A stretch of 61,660 bases of DNA. Origin: Asanoa sp040654855. Its GTDB lineage: Bacteria; Actinomycetota; Actinomycetes; Mycobacteriales; Micromonosporaceae. Each line of letters begins with the position of its first letter. The stretch's first letter is position 1. The stretch is taken from contig NZ_JBFAIU010000008.1 in assembly GCF_040654855.1 (NCBI RefSeq), positions 1 through 61,660 on the forward strand, written 5' to 3'. This document shows, one piece after another, positions 7,897 to 16,683 of this stretch. Below the pieces are notes generated by a model, which was not told the DNA's origin, did not search any database, and saw only the letters and a program-made list of their open reading frames with translations. The translations under genes and the position numbers were made by a program.

Positions 7897-8664
7897 TCAC
7901 GCTAAGCGTGCAGCCCGCGACGTTCCGTAGCGCTCGGCCACCATTTCCTTGAGCCCCGCCGGGAAACGCTCCCTCGACCGCAGGTGCGGTGCCAGCAGGG
8001 CGCGTTGCGCGGCCGCGTCACCGGCGAACGCGGCGACGGACTCGGCCGGATGCGCGTTGGCCACCGCCAGGATCGCGCCGGCCGCGCCCACCGCGCCGGC
8101 CGTCAGCACCAGCGCGCTGGAGCCCACGTAGACCGCGCGATCCCACACCGCCAGCTCCTGCAGCAGGCGCTCGGCGGAACCGGTCGAGTCCTTGAGCCCG
8201 GCGATCGGCAGGTCCGGCAGCGCCGGCACGGGCACCTCGCCGCCGGCCGTACCGGGGAAGTGGTAGGCCAGCACCGGTGCGGAACCGGCCGCCTTCGCCG
8301 CGGCGTCGTAGTAGGCCGCCAGGTCGCCGGGGCGGCGTGGGGGAGCGACGAGGACCGCGTCCGCGCCCGCGCCCACCGCGGCCGCGATGCGGGCCGCCGC
8401 CGCACCCCGCCACGCACCGCTGGCGCCGGTCACCACCGGCACCGGCGCGGGCAGGGCGGCGCGGACCGCGGCCGTCAGCCCGGCCAGTTCCGCGTCGGTG
8501 AGGGTGTCGGACTCGCCGGTGCTGCCACCGACGAGCACCGCCCGGACGCCCTCGTCGGCGAGCCGGGCCGCGTGTGCCGCGGTGGCGCGCTCGTCGACCG
8601 CGCCGTCGTCGTCGAACAGGGTCACCAGCGCCACCGCGACGCCGGTCCAGAGGGGATCGGTCAC
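7897..8664 (-). CDS. DapA/N-acetylneuraminate lyase family protein
   Basis: This 255-residue TIM-barrel protein has family landmarks: VALVTLFDDDGAVD near the N-terminus, GGSTGE (the GGTTGE carboxylate-binding motif), LVAPPRRPG, LAYHFPG with the catalytic-type Tyr, and IAGLKDSTG with the Schiff-base Lys. It is shorter than true DapA (about 290-300 residues) and lies away from lysine genes, so its aldol substrate cannot be named. The start GTG 8664 is chosen because TAGCGT lies 7 nt upstream, and the TAG of that hexamer is the stop codon of the upstream pmt gene. A GTG three codons earlier is the alternative. Confidence 0.8.
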   Translation of the reverse strand: MTDPLWTGVAVALVTLFDDDGAVDERATAAHAARLADEGVRAVLVGGSTGESDTLTDAELAGLTAAVRAALPAPVPVVTGASGAWRGAAAARIAAAVGAGADAVLVAPPRRPGDLAAYYDAAAKAAGSAPVLAYHFPGTAGGEVPVPALPDLPIAGLKDSTGSAERLLQELAVWDRAVYVGSSALVLTAGAVGAAGAILAVANAHPAESVAAFAGDAAAQRALLAPHLRSRERFPAGLKEMVAERYGTSRAARLA

Positions 8665-8674
8665 GCAGCCCACG

Positions 8675-10351
8675 CTATATCCAGCGCGAGCCCAGCCACA
8701 TCCGGTGAGACCAGTCCGCGTAGGGCATGACGTCGCCGACGAAGACCTTGAAGAAGTAGGCGAAGCAGAGCACGAACAGCACGAGGTACGCGCCAGCGAT
8801 CACGCCGCCGACCAGGCGCCGGTCGGCCAGCCGGCGCGCGGTGTCGGGGCTCGGCGGGCCGGACCCGCTGACCGCCGGATACATGATCGCCCCGAGCACG
8901 TACACCACCGCCAGGATCATGAACGGCAGCGCCGGCGCGGTGTAGAACGAGAACATCGTGCGGCCGTTGTCGATCGCGTAGTAGAACCACGGCGCCAGGC
9001 CGACGAACACCATCAGCAGGATCGCGCCGGCCCGCCAGTCACGTCGGGCGATGCCGAGCCAGACGAGCGCGGCCAGCGCCGGCAGGAACGACCACCAGAG
9101 CACGGGCGTGCCGAGCAGCAGCACCTCGGAGGCGCAGGAGTCGGCGCCGCAGCTGCCGGTGTTGGACCAGTAGAACGCGACCGGCCGGCCGAGCAGCAGC
9201 CACTGCCAGGGCCAGGACTGGTAGGTGTGCTTGGTGTCGAGGCCCTCGTGGAACTTGAAGGCCTCCTGGTGGTAGTGCAGCAGGTTGTGCAGCGCGCCGA
9301 TGACCGGCGGCTCGGGGCGGCCGCTGTCGGCCAGCCAGTGCCGGTAGTAGCCGTCGTCCGTGAGCAGCCAGCCGCTCCAGCTCGCGAGGTAGACCGCGAA
9401 CGCGACCACGACGAACATGACGAGCCAGCCGAACTCGTCGAGGAACGTGTCGCGCAGCGGGTGCCGGGCGCCGACGGTGCGCCGGGTGCCGTACTCCCAC
9501 CATGCGATGAGGAGCAGGAAAGCGGGCAGGAAGAAGAGCGCGCTCCACTTCACGGAGACGGCGCAGCCGAACAGCGCACCAGCCGCGAGCCGCCACCAGG
9601 GGAACGCGAAGCCGAGCCGGCCAGCCTTGCCGAGCCGCGTCGGGTCGAGGCCGTCGGCCATCGCCGCCAGCCAGCGCCGGCGGCGGCTGTCGCGGTCGGC
9701 CACCAGCGCGGCGAACGCGGCGAGGATGAACAGCAGCAGGAAGATGTCGAGGATGGCGGTGCGGGACAGCACCAGGTGGAAGCCGTCGAGCGCGAGCAGC
9801 AGGCCGGCGGCGGCGCCGAGCACCGTCGAGCCGAACATCCGCCGGGCGACCCGCACCATGATCAGCACTGAGACGGTGCCGGCGACCGCGGCGGAGAAGC
9901 GCCAGCCAAGCTCCGGCGCGGCGGTCCACAGATGACCTGCGGCGCGGACGTTGCCGTCGGCGTCCTGGTAGCCGAACATCCACTCGCCGATGGAGATCAG
10001 CCACTTGCCGAGCGGCGGGTGGACCACGTACGACGCGACGTTGTCCTTGTAGTTCCATTCGACGCCCTTGGTCAGCAGGCCGTAGGCGTCTTTCGCGTAG
10101 TAGGTCTCGTCGAAGATCTTGCCGGGCGGGTTGGCGAGGTTGACGAACCGCACGAGCGCGGCGACCGCGACGACGAAGCCGGTGACCGCCCACGACCAGG
10201 GATCGCGCCGGGCGTCGAACGGCAGCAGCCGGCGCCGGATGCCGTCGGGGACCGCCGCCTTGGGCGCGGGTATGCCGGAGGGCAGCTCCGCGGGCGCGGC
10301 CTCGTCGGGCCTGGCCTCGGGGCTCGCTACGCTCGTCGCCGCCAGGGTCAC
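8675..10351 (-). CDS. pmt: Dolichyl/polyprenyl-phosphate-mannose protein mannosyltransferase (GT39)
   Basis: This 558-residue integral membrane protein has about ten hydrophobic segments and the PMT signature in its first external loop (FDETYYAKDAY with the catalytic Asp-Glu, then HPPLGKW). It transfers mannose from polyprenyl-phosphate-mannose to Ser/Thr of exported proteins, as Rv1002c does in M. tuberculosis. The divergent pairing with rsmI matches Rv1002c/Rv1003. The start GTG 10351 is set by TACGAT 6 nt upstream (leaderless) and by the conserved N-terminus; the open frame continues upstream only through the rsmI promoter and coding region. The stop TAG is part of the -10 element of the next gene. 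Confidence 0.92.
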   Translation of the reverse strand: MTLAATSVASPEARPDEAAPAELPSGIPAPKAAVPDGIRRRLLPFDARRDPWSWAVTGFVVAVAALVRFVNLANPPGKIFDETYYAKDAYGLLTKGVEWNYKDNVASYVVHPPLGKWLISIGEWMFGYQDADGNVRAAGHLWTAAPELGWRFSAAVAGTVSVLIMVRVARRMFGSTVLGAAAGLLLALDGFHLVLSRTAILDIFLLLFILAAFAALVADRDSRRRRWLAAMADGLDPTRLGKAGRLGFAFPWWRLAAGALFGCAVSVKWSALFFLPAFLLLIAWWEYGTRRTVGARHPLRDTFLDEFGWLVMFVVVAFAVYLASWSGWLLTDDGYYRHWLADSGRPEPPVIGALHNLLHYHQEAFKFHEGLDTKHTYQSWPWQWLLLGRPVAFYWSNTGSCGADSCASEVLLLGTPVLWWSFLPALAALVWLGIARRDWRAGAILLMVFVGLAPWFYYAIDNGRTMFSFYTAPALPFMILAVVYVLGAIMYPAVSGSGPPSPDTARRLADRRLVGGVIAGAYLVLFVLCFAYFFKVFVGDVMPYADWSHRMWLGSRWI

Positions 10352-10357
10352 CCCGCG

Positions 10358-10367
10358 ATCGTAGGCT
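10358..10367. promoter_or_regulatory. Overlapping divergent -10 elements of pmt and rsmI
   Basis: On the minus strand TACGAT (10363 to 10358) lies 6 nt before the pmt start. On the plus strand TAGGCT (10362-10367) begins with the same TA base pairs and could start rsmI transcription near 10374, giving a leader of about 63 nt. The two polymerase sites cannot be occupied together. Confidence 0.5.
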
Positions 10368-10436
10368 GCCGGGACCGAATTGGGGGGTTCGGCAGGCAGG
10401 CTATGGGCAGACCGGTTGGTAACGAGGGGGCAGGAA

Positions 10437-11285
10437 GTGCCGGACAACGGGCGCATTGGGCGGTTGGTTCTGGTTGGCGCACCGCTCGGCAACCCCGGCG
10501 ACGCCTCTGCGCGGATGCGCGACGCCCTGTCCGATGCCGATGTCGTCGCCGCCGAGGACACCCGCCGACTGACCCGGCTGGCGCGTGACCTCGGCATCAC
10601 TGTGGGTGGTCGGATCGTCTCCTATTTCGAGGGCAACGAGGAACGGCGTACGCCGGAGCTGGTCGAGGCCCTGCGCGACGGCGCGGTCGTCGCTCTGGTG
10701 ACCGACGGCGGCATGCCGAGCGTCTCCGACCCCGGCTACCGGCTCGTGCGCGGCGCGCTCGACGCGGGCCTGCCGGTCACGGCGGCGCCCGGCCCCAGCG
10801 CGGTGACCACGGCGCTGGCCCTGTCCGGGCTGCCGACCGACCGGTTCTGCTTCGAGGGGTTCCTGCCCCGCACGGGCGCGGCGCGGCGGTCCCGGCTCGC
10901 GGCGCTCGCCGCCGAGGAGCGGACGCTCGTCTTCTTCGAGGCACCGCACCGGCTCGCCGCGATGCTCGCCGACCTGGCCGCGGCGTTCGGCGCCGACCGG
11001 GCGGCCGCGGTCTGCCGCGAGCTGACCAAGACCTACGAAGAGGTCGTCCGCCGGCCGCTGGGCGGGCTCGCCGAGTGGGCCGCCGCCGGCGAACCCAAGG
11101 GTGAGATCACGCTGGTGGTCGCCGGCGCCGCTCCGACCGCCGCCGAGCGGCCGTCGGACGAGGCGTTGCGGGCCGAGGTCGCCGCCGCCGAGGCCGCGGG
11201 CAGCTCACGGCGTGACGCGATCGCGGCGGTCGCCGAGCGCCACGGCGTGCGCCGGCGCGAGGTCTACGCGATCGTCCATCAGTAG
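10437..11285 (+). CDS. rsmI: 16S rRNA (cytidine1402-2'-O)-methyltransferase RsmI
   Basis: The 282-residue protein is a tetrapyrrole-methylase-fold SAM enzyme: LVLVGAPLGNPGD at the N-terminus, AAEDTRRL, a VTDGGMPSVSDPG motif, AAPGPSAVTTALALSG, and FFEAPHRL, all diagnostic of RsmI/YraL. It methylates the 2'-OH of C1402 in the decoding centre of 16S rRNA. The GTG start is set by GAGGGGG 6 nt upstream. The C-terminal 40 residues form the usual RsmI helical extension (SSRRDAIAAVAERHGVRRREVY). It is divergent from pmt, as in mycobacteria, and overlaps the 3' end of the convergent membrane protein gene by 7 bp. Confidence 0.95.
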   Translation: MPDNGRIGRLVLVGAPLGNPGDASARMRDALSDADVVAAEDTRRLTRLARDLGITVGGRIVSYFEGNEERRTPELVEALRDGAVVALVTDGGMPSVSDPGYRLVRGALDAGLPVTAAPGPSAVTTALALSGLPTDRFCFEGFLPRTGAARRSRLAALAAEERTLVFFEAPHRLAAMLADLAAAFGADRAAAVCRELTKTYEEVVRRPLGGLAEWAAAGEPKGEITLVVAGAAPTAAERPSDEALRAEVAAAEAAGSSRRDAIAAVAERHGVRRREVYAIVHQ

Positions 11286-12175
11286 GTGGCGGCGAGGAAA
11301 CCCACCGTGACCAGCAGTGGCGCGGCCAGCCCGCAGATCGCGGCGGTGCGCCTGGCCCGCCGGTCCTCGAGCCGCAGCGCCCCGGTGGCGAACACGATGC
11401 CGAGACCGCAGAGCAGCACGAGCAGGATGCCGAGCAGCCAGCGCAGCGTGTTGACCGTCCGGTCGTCGAGGTAGGCGCTGCTGCTGCCGGCCTTCACCAT
11501 CTGTGCCCGCACCTGGCTGCCCGGCGCGGTCCGCGTCTCGGGCACGCCCAGCACCCGCACGAGCTCGGTGGTGTAGCGGCCGTCCGCGGAGGTGAACGAG
11601 CCCCGGCAGCGTTGCGTGAGCCCCGATCCGACGCAGCCGGCCACGGTCGCCGTGCCGGTGTCGCCGCGGCCGACCGCGAGCCAGATCGGTTCCGCGGTGA
11701 CCCAGGCGAAGAAGGTGCCGGTCAGCGCGAGCACGACCAGCATGGCGAGCGCGGCGCGGAGCCGGCGTGGCTTGCGCACCCGGCGGGCCCGCGTGGCGGC
11801 GTGCCGGTTGGGCCTGGTGGCGGCGCGGCGGGCGCGGACGACCAGCTTGGCCGGCGACCAGGTCTCCCGGTCGACCTCCTCGCTCGCCCACAGGTCGTCG
11901 CCGACGGAGGTGCCGGGCGTGCCGGCCGTGTCGGGCGCTGGTGGGGCCGGCGGGGTCGCGTCGCGGAGCGTCTCGAACCGCGCGCCGCCGCGGGCAGCGC
12001 CGGCGCCCTGCACCGCGGCCGCGAGCCCGGTGACCGCGGCCGGCTCGCGGGCCGGTGCCGGGATGTGCGGCTGGCCGGCCGCGTCCCAGGCCCGGTCCGG
12101 CTCGTTGGCTGGTGCGGCGATGTCCAGCTCGCCGGCGGTCTCGGGTCGTTCGGGCGTCGCGCTCACAAATCTCAT
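11279..12175 (-). CDS. Putative membrane protein, two-segment type, unknown function
   Basis: The 298-residue protein has a Pro/Ala-rich cytoplasmic N-terminus of about 115 residues, a very basic stretch (RARRAATRPNRHAATRARR), a membrane segment (LRAALAMLVVLALTGTFFAW), an extracellular domain of about 80 residues with two Cys (VAGCVGSGLTQRCRG) that could form a disulfide, and one or two C-terminal membrane segments. I do not recognise the family. The start is ATG 12175 with GAGG 9 nt upstream; GTG 12190 behind GAAGGG is an equally fair alternative. It is divergent from metG and convergent with rsmI. Confidence 0.65.
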   Translation of the reverse strand: MRFVSATPERPETAGELDIAAPANEPDRAWDAAGQPHIPAPAREPAAVTGLAAAVQGAGAARGGARFETLRDATPPAPPAPDTAGTPGTSVGDDLWASEEVDRETWSPAKLVVRARRAATRPNRHAATRARRVRKPRRLRAALAMLVVLALTGTFFAWVTAEPIWLAVGRGDTGTATVAGCVGSGLTQRCRGSFTSADGRYTTELVRVLGVPETRTAPGSQVRAQMVKAGSSSAYLDDRTVNTLRWLLGILLVLLCGLGIVFATGALRLEDRRARRTAAICGLAAPLLVTVGFLAATY

Positions 12176-12302
12176 TGGACAACGCCTCACGTCACCCTTC
12201 GTGCAGGTAAAGCGCGTGTCGGCGGATAAATCCGGACAATGCGGTTCTGAGGTGTGCGGGCTCGCTGGCCGCGCTCATTCCTGGGTCACTACCCTTGCGG
12301 CC

Positions 12303-14099
12303 ATGAGTCACGTTCTTGCCGCGGTCGCCTGGCCCTACGCCAACGGCCCGCGTCACATCGGCCATGTTTCCGGCTTCGGCGTCCCCGCCGACGTGTTCAG
12401 CCGTTACATGCGCATGGCCGGGCACGACGTGCTCATGGTGTCGGGCACCGACGAACACGGCACCCCGATCCAGGTGCAGGCCGACAGCGAGGGGCTGACC
12501 CCGCGCCAGCTGGCCGACCGCTACAACCGGGTGATCGTCGAGGACCTGCACGGGCTCGGCCTGTCGTACGACCTGTTCACGCGCACCACGACCGGCAACC
12601 ACTACCAGGTCGTGCAGGACCTGTTCGACGGCCTCTACCGCAACGGCTACATCATCGCCAAGACAACGCTCGGCGCGATCTCGCCGTCGACCGGGCGCAC
12701 GCTGCCCGACCGTTACATCGAGGGCACGTGCCCGATCTGCGGGTACGGCAGTGCCCGCGGCGACCAGTGCGACAACTGCGGCAACCAGCTCGACCCCGAG
12801 CAGCTGATCAACCCGCGCTCGCGGATCAACGGCGAGACGCCGGAGTTCGTGGAGACCGAGCACTTCTTCCTCGACCTGCCCGCGGTGGCCGAGGCGCTGG
12901 CCGCCTGGCTCGACACCCGCGAGGGCTGGCGCCCCAACGTGCTGCGGTTCTCCCGCAACCTGCTCGACGACCTGCAGCCCCGGGCGATCACCCGCGACCT
13001 GGAGTGGGGCGTGCCGATCCCGCTCGACGGCTGGCGCGACCGCTCCGACAAGCGCATCTACGTCTGGTTCGACGCCGTGATCGGCTACCTGTCGGCCTCG
13101 ATCGAGTGGGCGCGCCGCACCGGCGACCCGTCGGCGTGGAAGAAGTGGTGGTCGGCCGAGGGCGAGGGCAAGGACGCCGCCGCGTACTACTTCATGGGCA
13201 AGGACAACATCGTCTTCCACTCGGTGATCTGGCCCGCGATCCTGCTCGGCTACTCGGGCCAGGGCTCGCGCGGCGGCTCGCCGGGCGACCTGGGCGCCCT
13301 CAACCTGCCGACCGAGGTGGTCTCCAGCGAGTTCCTGACCATGGAGGGGCGCAAGTTCTCGTCGTCCCGCCAGGTCGTGATCTACGTGCGCGACTTCCTC
13401 GAGCGGTACGACGCCGACGCGCTGCGCTACTTCATCGCGGTCGCCGGTCCGGAGAGCCAGGACACCGACTTCACCTGGGCCGAGTTCCTCCGCCGCAACA
13501 ACGACGAGCTGGTCGCCGGCTGGGGCAACCTGGTCAACCGGTCGATCTCGATGGCGGCGAAGAACTTCGGCGCGATCCCGCCGGCGGTCGAGCTGACCGA
13601 GGCCGACGAGGCGCTGCTGGCGGTGGCCAGGGCCGGCTTCCGCACGGTCGGCGAGCTGATCGAGAAGCACCGGCAGAAGCAGGCGATCGGCGAGGCGATG
13701 CGGGTGGTCGCCGAGGCCAACAAATACCTCTCCGAGCAGGCGCCCTGGAAGCTCAAGGACGCGGCCGACAAGCCCCGGATGGGCACGATCCTGCACGTCG
13801 CGCTGCAGGTCGTCAGCGACGCCAACACGCTGCTCACGCCGTTCCTGCCGCACTCCGCGCAGAAGGTGCACGAGCTGCTCGGCGGCACGGGCGTGCACGC
13901 GCCGATGCCGGCCATCGAGGAGGTCTCCGACCTCGACGGCGGGCCGGCGTACCCGGTGCTGACCGGTGACTACACGGTCGGCGCCCGGTGGGAGTCGGTG
14001 CCGATCGAGGCCGGCCGGCAGCTGCAGGCGCCGAAGCCGGTGTTCCGCAAGCTGGAGCCGTCGATCGTCGACGAGGAGCTCAGCCGGCTCGCCGGCTGA
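12303..14099 (+). CDS. metG: Methionyl-tRNA synthetase
   Basis: The 598-residue class I synthetase has HIGH (residues 18-21), a zinc knuckle with paired cysteines (CPICGYGSARGDQCDNCG), a KMSKS-equivalent loop (GRKFSSSR) and the C-terminal anticodon-binding helices (AEANKYLSEQAPWKL). No extra tRNA-binding EMAP domain is present. It charges initiator and elongator tRNA-Met. The ATG is set by TACCCT 7 nt upstream, so translation is probably leaderless; a longer in-frame extension upstream overlaps the divergent gene and is not credible. No T-box leader is present. Its position between rsmI and tatD matches the actinobacterial order. Confidence 0.97.
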   Translation: MSHVLAAVAWPYANGPRHIGHVSGFGVPADVFSRYMRMAGHDVLMVSGTDEHGTPIQVQADSEGLTPRQLADRYNRVIVEDLHGLGLSYDLFTRTTTGNHYQVVQDLFDGLYRNGYIIAKTTLGAISPSTGRTLPDRYIEGTCPICGYGSARGDQCDNCGNQLDPEQLINPRSRINGETPEFVETEHFFLDLPAVAEALAAWLDTREGWRPNVLRFSRNLLDDLQPRAITRDLEWGVPIPLDGWRDRSDKRIYVWFDAVIGYLSASIEWARRTGDPSAWKKWWSAEGEGKDAAAYYFMGKDNIVFHSVIWPAILLGYSGQGSRGGSPGDLGALNLPTEVVSSEFLTMEGRKFSSSRQVVIYVRDFLERYDADALRYFIAVAGPESQDTDFTWAEFLRRNNDELVAGWGNLVNRSISMAAKNFGAIPPAVELTEADEALLAVARAGFRTVGELIEKHRQKQAIGEAMRVVAEANKYLSEQAPWKLKDAADKPRMGTILHVALQVVSDANTLLTPFLPHSAQKVHELLGGTGVHAPMPAIEEVSDLDGGPAYPVLTGDYTVGARWESVPIEAGRQLQAPKPVFRKLEPSIVDEELSRLAG

Positions 14100-14122
14100 C
14101 GAGAAGCAAACTCGGCTGACCG

Positions 14123-15373
14123 CTAAATTTCGTACCGGTTGTCGATCACCTGGCGGTCGGTGACCTCGCTGAGCGGCGCCCAGGTCTCGTAGACCCCGCG
14201 TTCGTAGCACTGGGCGCCCAGGCGGGCCACCGCCTCCGGGTCGGGGCGGCACAGCCGCAGCCGCAGCCAGCCCGACTCCTGGCGGAGCACCAGGCAGGGC
14301 GCGTCGCGCCAGCGGCCGTACTCGTTGCGCCGCGCCAGCGACTCCACCGGGTAGCGGGCCGCCCGGGTCATCGCCAGCACCCGGAACTCGCCCGGCGGGT
14401 CGGCCACCGCGACGACCTCCTCGCCGCGGTACGTGCCGACGAGGTGCACCGCCGACTGCTGGTCGCCGATCTGCACGTACTCCTGGTCGGGCGAGATGCC
14501 GGGCAGCTCCGACAGGAGGTCGCGCCAGCGCGGGCCGGCCATCCGCAGCCACCCGCGCTGCTCGGGCTGGAACGAGTAGAGGATCGCCTCGTCGCCGTCG
14601 GCGGTGTACGCGACCAGCGTCGCGTTGGCCGGCATCGGCAGCTCGGTGAAGTTGCTGGTGACGAACTCGGGGATCACGTGCCGGCCGCTGGGCGCGAAGC
14701 CGGTGCCGAGCACGGGCGCGCCCATCCGGTCGTGCGCCGGCATCGTGACCAGGCCCGGATAGCGGTCGTACGCGGGCACGTCGAAGTCGGACGCGTCCAC
14801 GGCCCGCCACCGCAGGGCGAACGCGATGTCCTCGCGGTCCCGGCCGTTGTCGGCCTCGGTGCGCAGGAGCTGCAGGTCGCCCGGGGTGCGCAGGTGCGCG
14901 ACGTCGTACTCGCGGTAGCAGAACCCGTGCGGCAGCCGGCCGCGCAGATAGGCCGCGACCTGGTTGGCCGAGAGGTGCTTGACCATCCGCGTGCCGCGCC
15001 GGATGTGCGCGCTGGCCCGCACGGCGAGCAGGATCGGGTCGCCGGCCGACGACGGGTTCTGGCTGCGGCTGTGCACCTCGTGCCAGCCCACCGCCCGGCT
15101 CAGCGGCAGCATCAGCGGGTCGTCCGGCTCGTCGCGCCCGTCGTGGTGCGGCCGGTCCGCGTGGTGCGGGTCGGCCGGCCGGCCGTTGACCGCGGTCACC
15201 TCGGTGACGTGGATGAACCGGTGGAACGGGTAGCGCGCGCCGGGCCGCGGGTCGCGTTCGAAGCCGTCGTCGTGCTCGGCGCTGAACAGCTCGTACGCGG
15301 CGCCCCGGGCGATCTCGACAGCCGGGTAGGTCGCGTCGCCGAGGGTGACGCGCAGATCGGTGGTGGAACTCAT
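14123..15373 (-). CDS. Conserved hypothetical protein
   Basis: The 416-residue product is soluble, with no signal peptide or membrane segment and mixed alpha/beta composition. I do not recognise a family. Visible features include an HxH-containing acidic stretch (ADPHHADRPHHDGRDEP, near residue 70), repeated Trp/Arg-rich beta segments (GWLRMAGPRWRDLL, SGWLRLRLCR) and a Tyr-rich C-terminus. ATG 15373 follows AGGAG by 3-4 nt; an in-frame extension of 20 codons upstream has no such site. It is convergent with metG and points away from tatD. Nothing nearby indicates its job. Confidence 0.7.
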   Translation of the reverse strand: MSSTTDLRVTLGDATYPAVEIARGAAYELFSAEHDDGFERDPRPGARYPFHRFIHVTEVTAVNGRPADPHHADRPHHDGRDEPDDPLMLPLSRAVGWHEVHSRSQNPSSAGDPILLAVRASAHIRRGTRMVKHLSANQVAAYLRGRLPHGFCYREYDVAHLRTPGDLQLLRTEADNGRDREDIAFALRWRAVDASDFDVPAYDRYPGLVTMPAHDRMGAPVLGTGFAPSGRHVIPEFVTSNFTELPMPANATLVAYTADGDEAILYSFQPEQRGWLRMAGPRWRDLLSELPGISPDQEYVQIGDQQSAVHLVGTYRGEEVVAVADPPGEFRVLAMTRAARYPVESLARRNEYGRWRDAPCLVLRQESGWLRLRLCRPDPEAVARLGAQCYERGVYETWAPLSEVTDRQVIDNRYEI

Positions 15374-15506
15374 GCGCTCCTGGGGGGTGACCTGCACCCG
15401 GCAGACCTTAGGTGCGCCGCGTGAGCCGGCCATGAACAGTTGGTGAACTTCCGCGGCTCGGCGCTGCGCGATGCGTCACGACATCTATGTGTGATGCTGA
15501 CCGGCG

Positions 15507-16400
15507 ATGACCGAGCAACCGAACGAGTCGCGCCAGCAGCGGGCCGCCCGCCGTGCCGGCGAGTTCCCGCCGCCGCCCCTCCCGCTCGCGGTGCCGGTGA
15601 CCGACAGCCATACGCACATCGATATCACGGTAGGCGAGGCCGGCGGCGGTGGCCGCGACGTGTTCGGCCCCGACCCCGTATCCGGTGCCCTGGCCGCCGC
15701 CGCGAACGCCGGCGTCGACCGGGTCGTCCAGGTCGGTGTGGACGTCGCGTCGTCGCGCTGGGGTCTGGCCGTGGCCCGCGAGCACACCGCCGTGGTGGCG
15801 ACCGTGGCACTGCACCCGAATGAGGCGCCCCGGCTGCCCAACCTCGACGAGGCGCTCCGGATCATCGAGGGACTGGCCGCGGACGAGCGCGTACGCGGTG
15901 TCGGCGAGACCGGCCTCGACACGTTCCGCACCGGTGCCGAGGGGCGGTCGGCGCAGGAGGCCAGCTTCCGGGCCCACATCGCGATCGCGAAGCGGTACGG
16001 CAAGGCGCTGGTCATCCACGACCGGGACGCGCACGCCGACGTGCTCCGGGTGCTCGACGACGAGGGCGCACCGGACACGGTCGTGCTGCACTGCTTCTCG
16101 GGCGACGAGGAGTTCGCGGCCGAGTGCGTGCGCCGCGGCTACCTGCTCTCCTTCGCCGGCACGGTGACGTTCGGCAACGCCGGTGCTCTGCGCGCCGCCG
16201 CCGCGATCACCCCGGCGGAGCAGATGCTGGTCGAGACCGACGCGCCCTACCTGACCCCGATGCCGTACCGCGGGCGCCCCAACGCGTCCTACCTGATCCC
16301 GCTCACCGTGCGCGCCCTGGCGGAAGCGAAGGGCGCCGACGTCGACGAGCTCTGCACCGCGATCTCCGGCGCGACGGAGCGTGCGTTCGGTCACTGGTAG
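15507..16400 (+). CDS. tatD: TatD-family metal-dependent DNase/hydrolase
   Basis: The 297-residue protein has the TatD metal-site pattern: DSHTHID after a Pro-rich N-terminus, GVGETGLD, LVIHDRDAHAD, LHCFSGD and VETDAPYLTP. The family is a TIM-barrel hydrolase with 3'-5' DNase or RNase activity in characterised members. It follows metG in the same orientation, as in Rv1007c-Rv1008-type neighbourhoods, separated here by an oppositely oriented hypothetical gene. A conventional ribosome binding site is not obvious. Its last 20 bp overlap a remnant of an MFS transporter gene, a sign of rearrangement just downstream. Confidence 0.92.
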   Translation: MTEQPNESRQQRAARRAGEFPPPPLPLAVPVTDSHTHIDITVGEAGGGGRDVFGPDPVSGALAAAANAGVDRVVQVGVDVASSRWGLAVAREHTAVVATVALHPNEAPRLPNLDEALRIIEGLAADERVRGVGETGLDTFRTGAEGRSAQEASFRAHIAIAKRYGKALVIHDRDAHADVLRVLDDEGAPDTVVLHCFSGDEEFAAECVRRGYLLSFAGTVTFGNAGALRAAAAITPAEQMLVETDAPYLTPMPYRGRPNASYLIPLTVRALAEAKGADVDELCTAISGATERAFGHW

Positions 16401-16677
16401 CCACGCGGCGACCACCACCGTCGGCAACTCGTCGATGATCGCGGTGGCGCTGATCCCGATCGGGGTCGCGCTCGGCGCACCGCCCGCCGAGACCGCGTGG
16501 CTGGTCTCCGGCCTCTACCTGGCCACGGCCGTCGGGCAGCCGGTGGTCGGGTGGCTGGTCGACACGTACGGCCCGCGCCGGCTCTACCTGGTCGGCGATG
16601 CGCTGGTCGGCGCCGCCGGGGTGCTCGGCACGCTCGCCGACCGCACCCTCGGTCGGCTCGGCACAACGAAAGGCTGA
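16381..16677 (+). pseudogene. Truncated MFS transporter remnant
   Basis: The 98-codon frame reads like the first two or three membrane helices of a drug-efflux MFS protein (AVALIPIGVALGAPPAETAW, GLYLATAVGQPVVGWLVDTYGPRRLYLVGDALVG), including the loop 2-3 signature. Family members have 400-500 residues; here the reading breaks off after VLGTLA into a short unrelated tail and a stop. It overlaps the end of tatD and stands where rpfB sits in related genomes. It is most likely decay left by a deletion; expression as a small membrane peptide cannot be ruled out. Confidence 0.7.
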
Positions 16678-16683
16678 CGCACC

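Noticed and set aside
8675..10600. Longer form of the mannosyltransferase starting at 10600
   Set aside because: The extra 83 codons run antisense to the rsmI promoter and 5' end, and the leaderless GTG at 10351 fits the family N-terminus.
12176..12302. T-box leader before metG
   Set aside because: The gap is only 127 bp, shared with a divergent gene, and shows no T-box sequence; the same holds for trpS.
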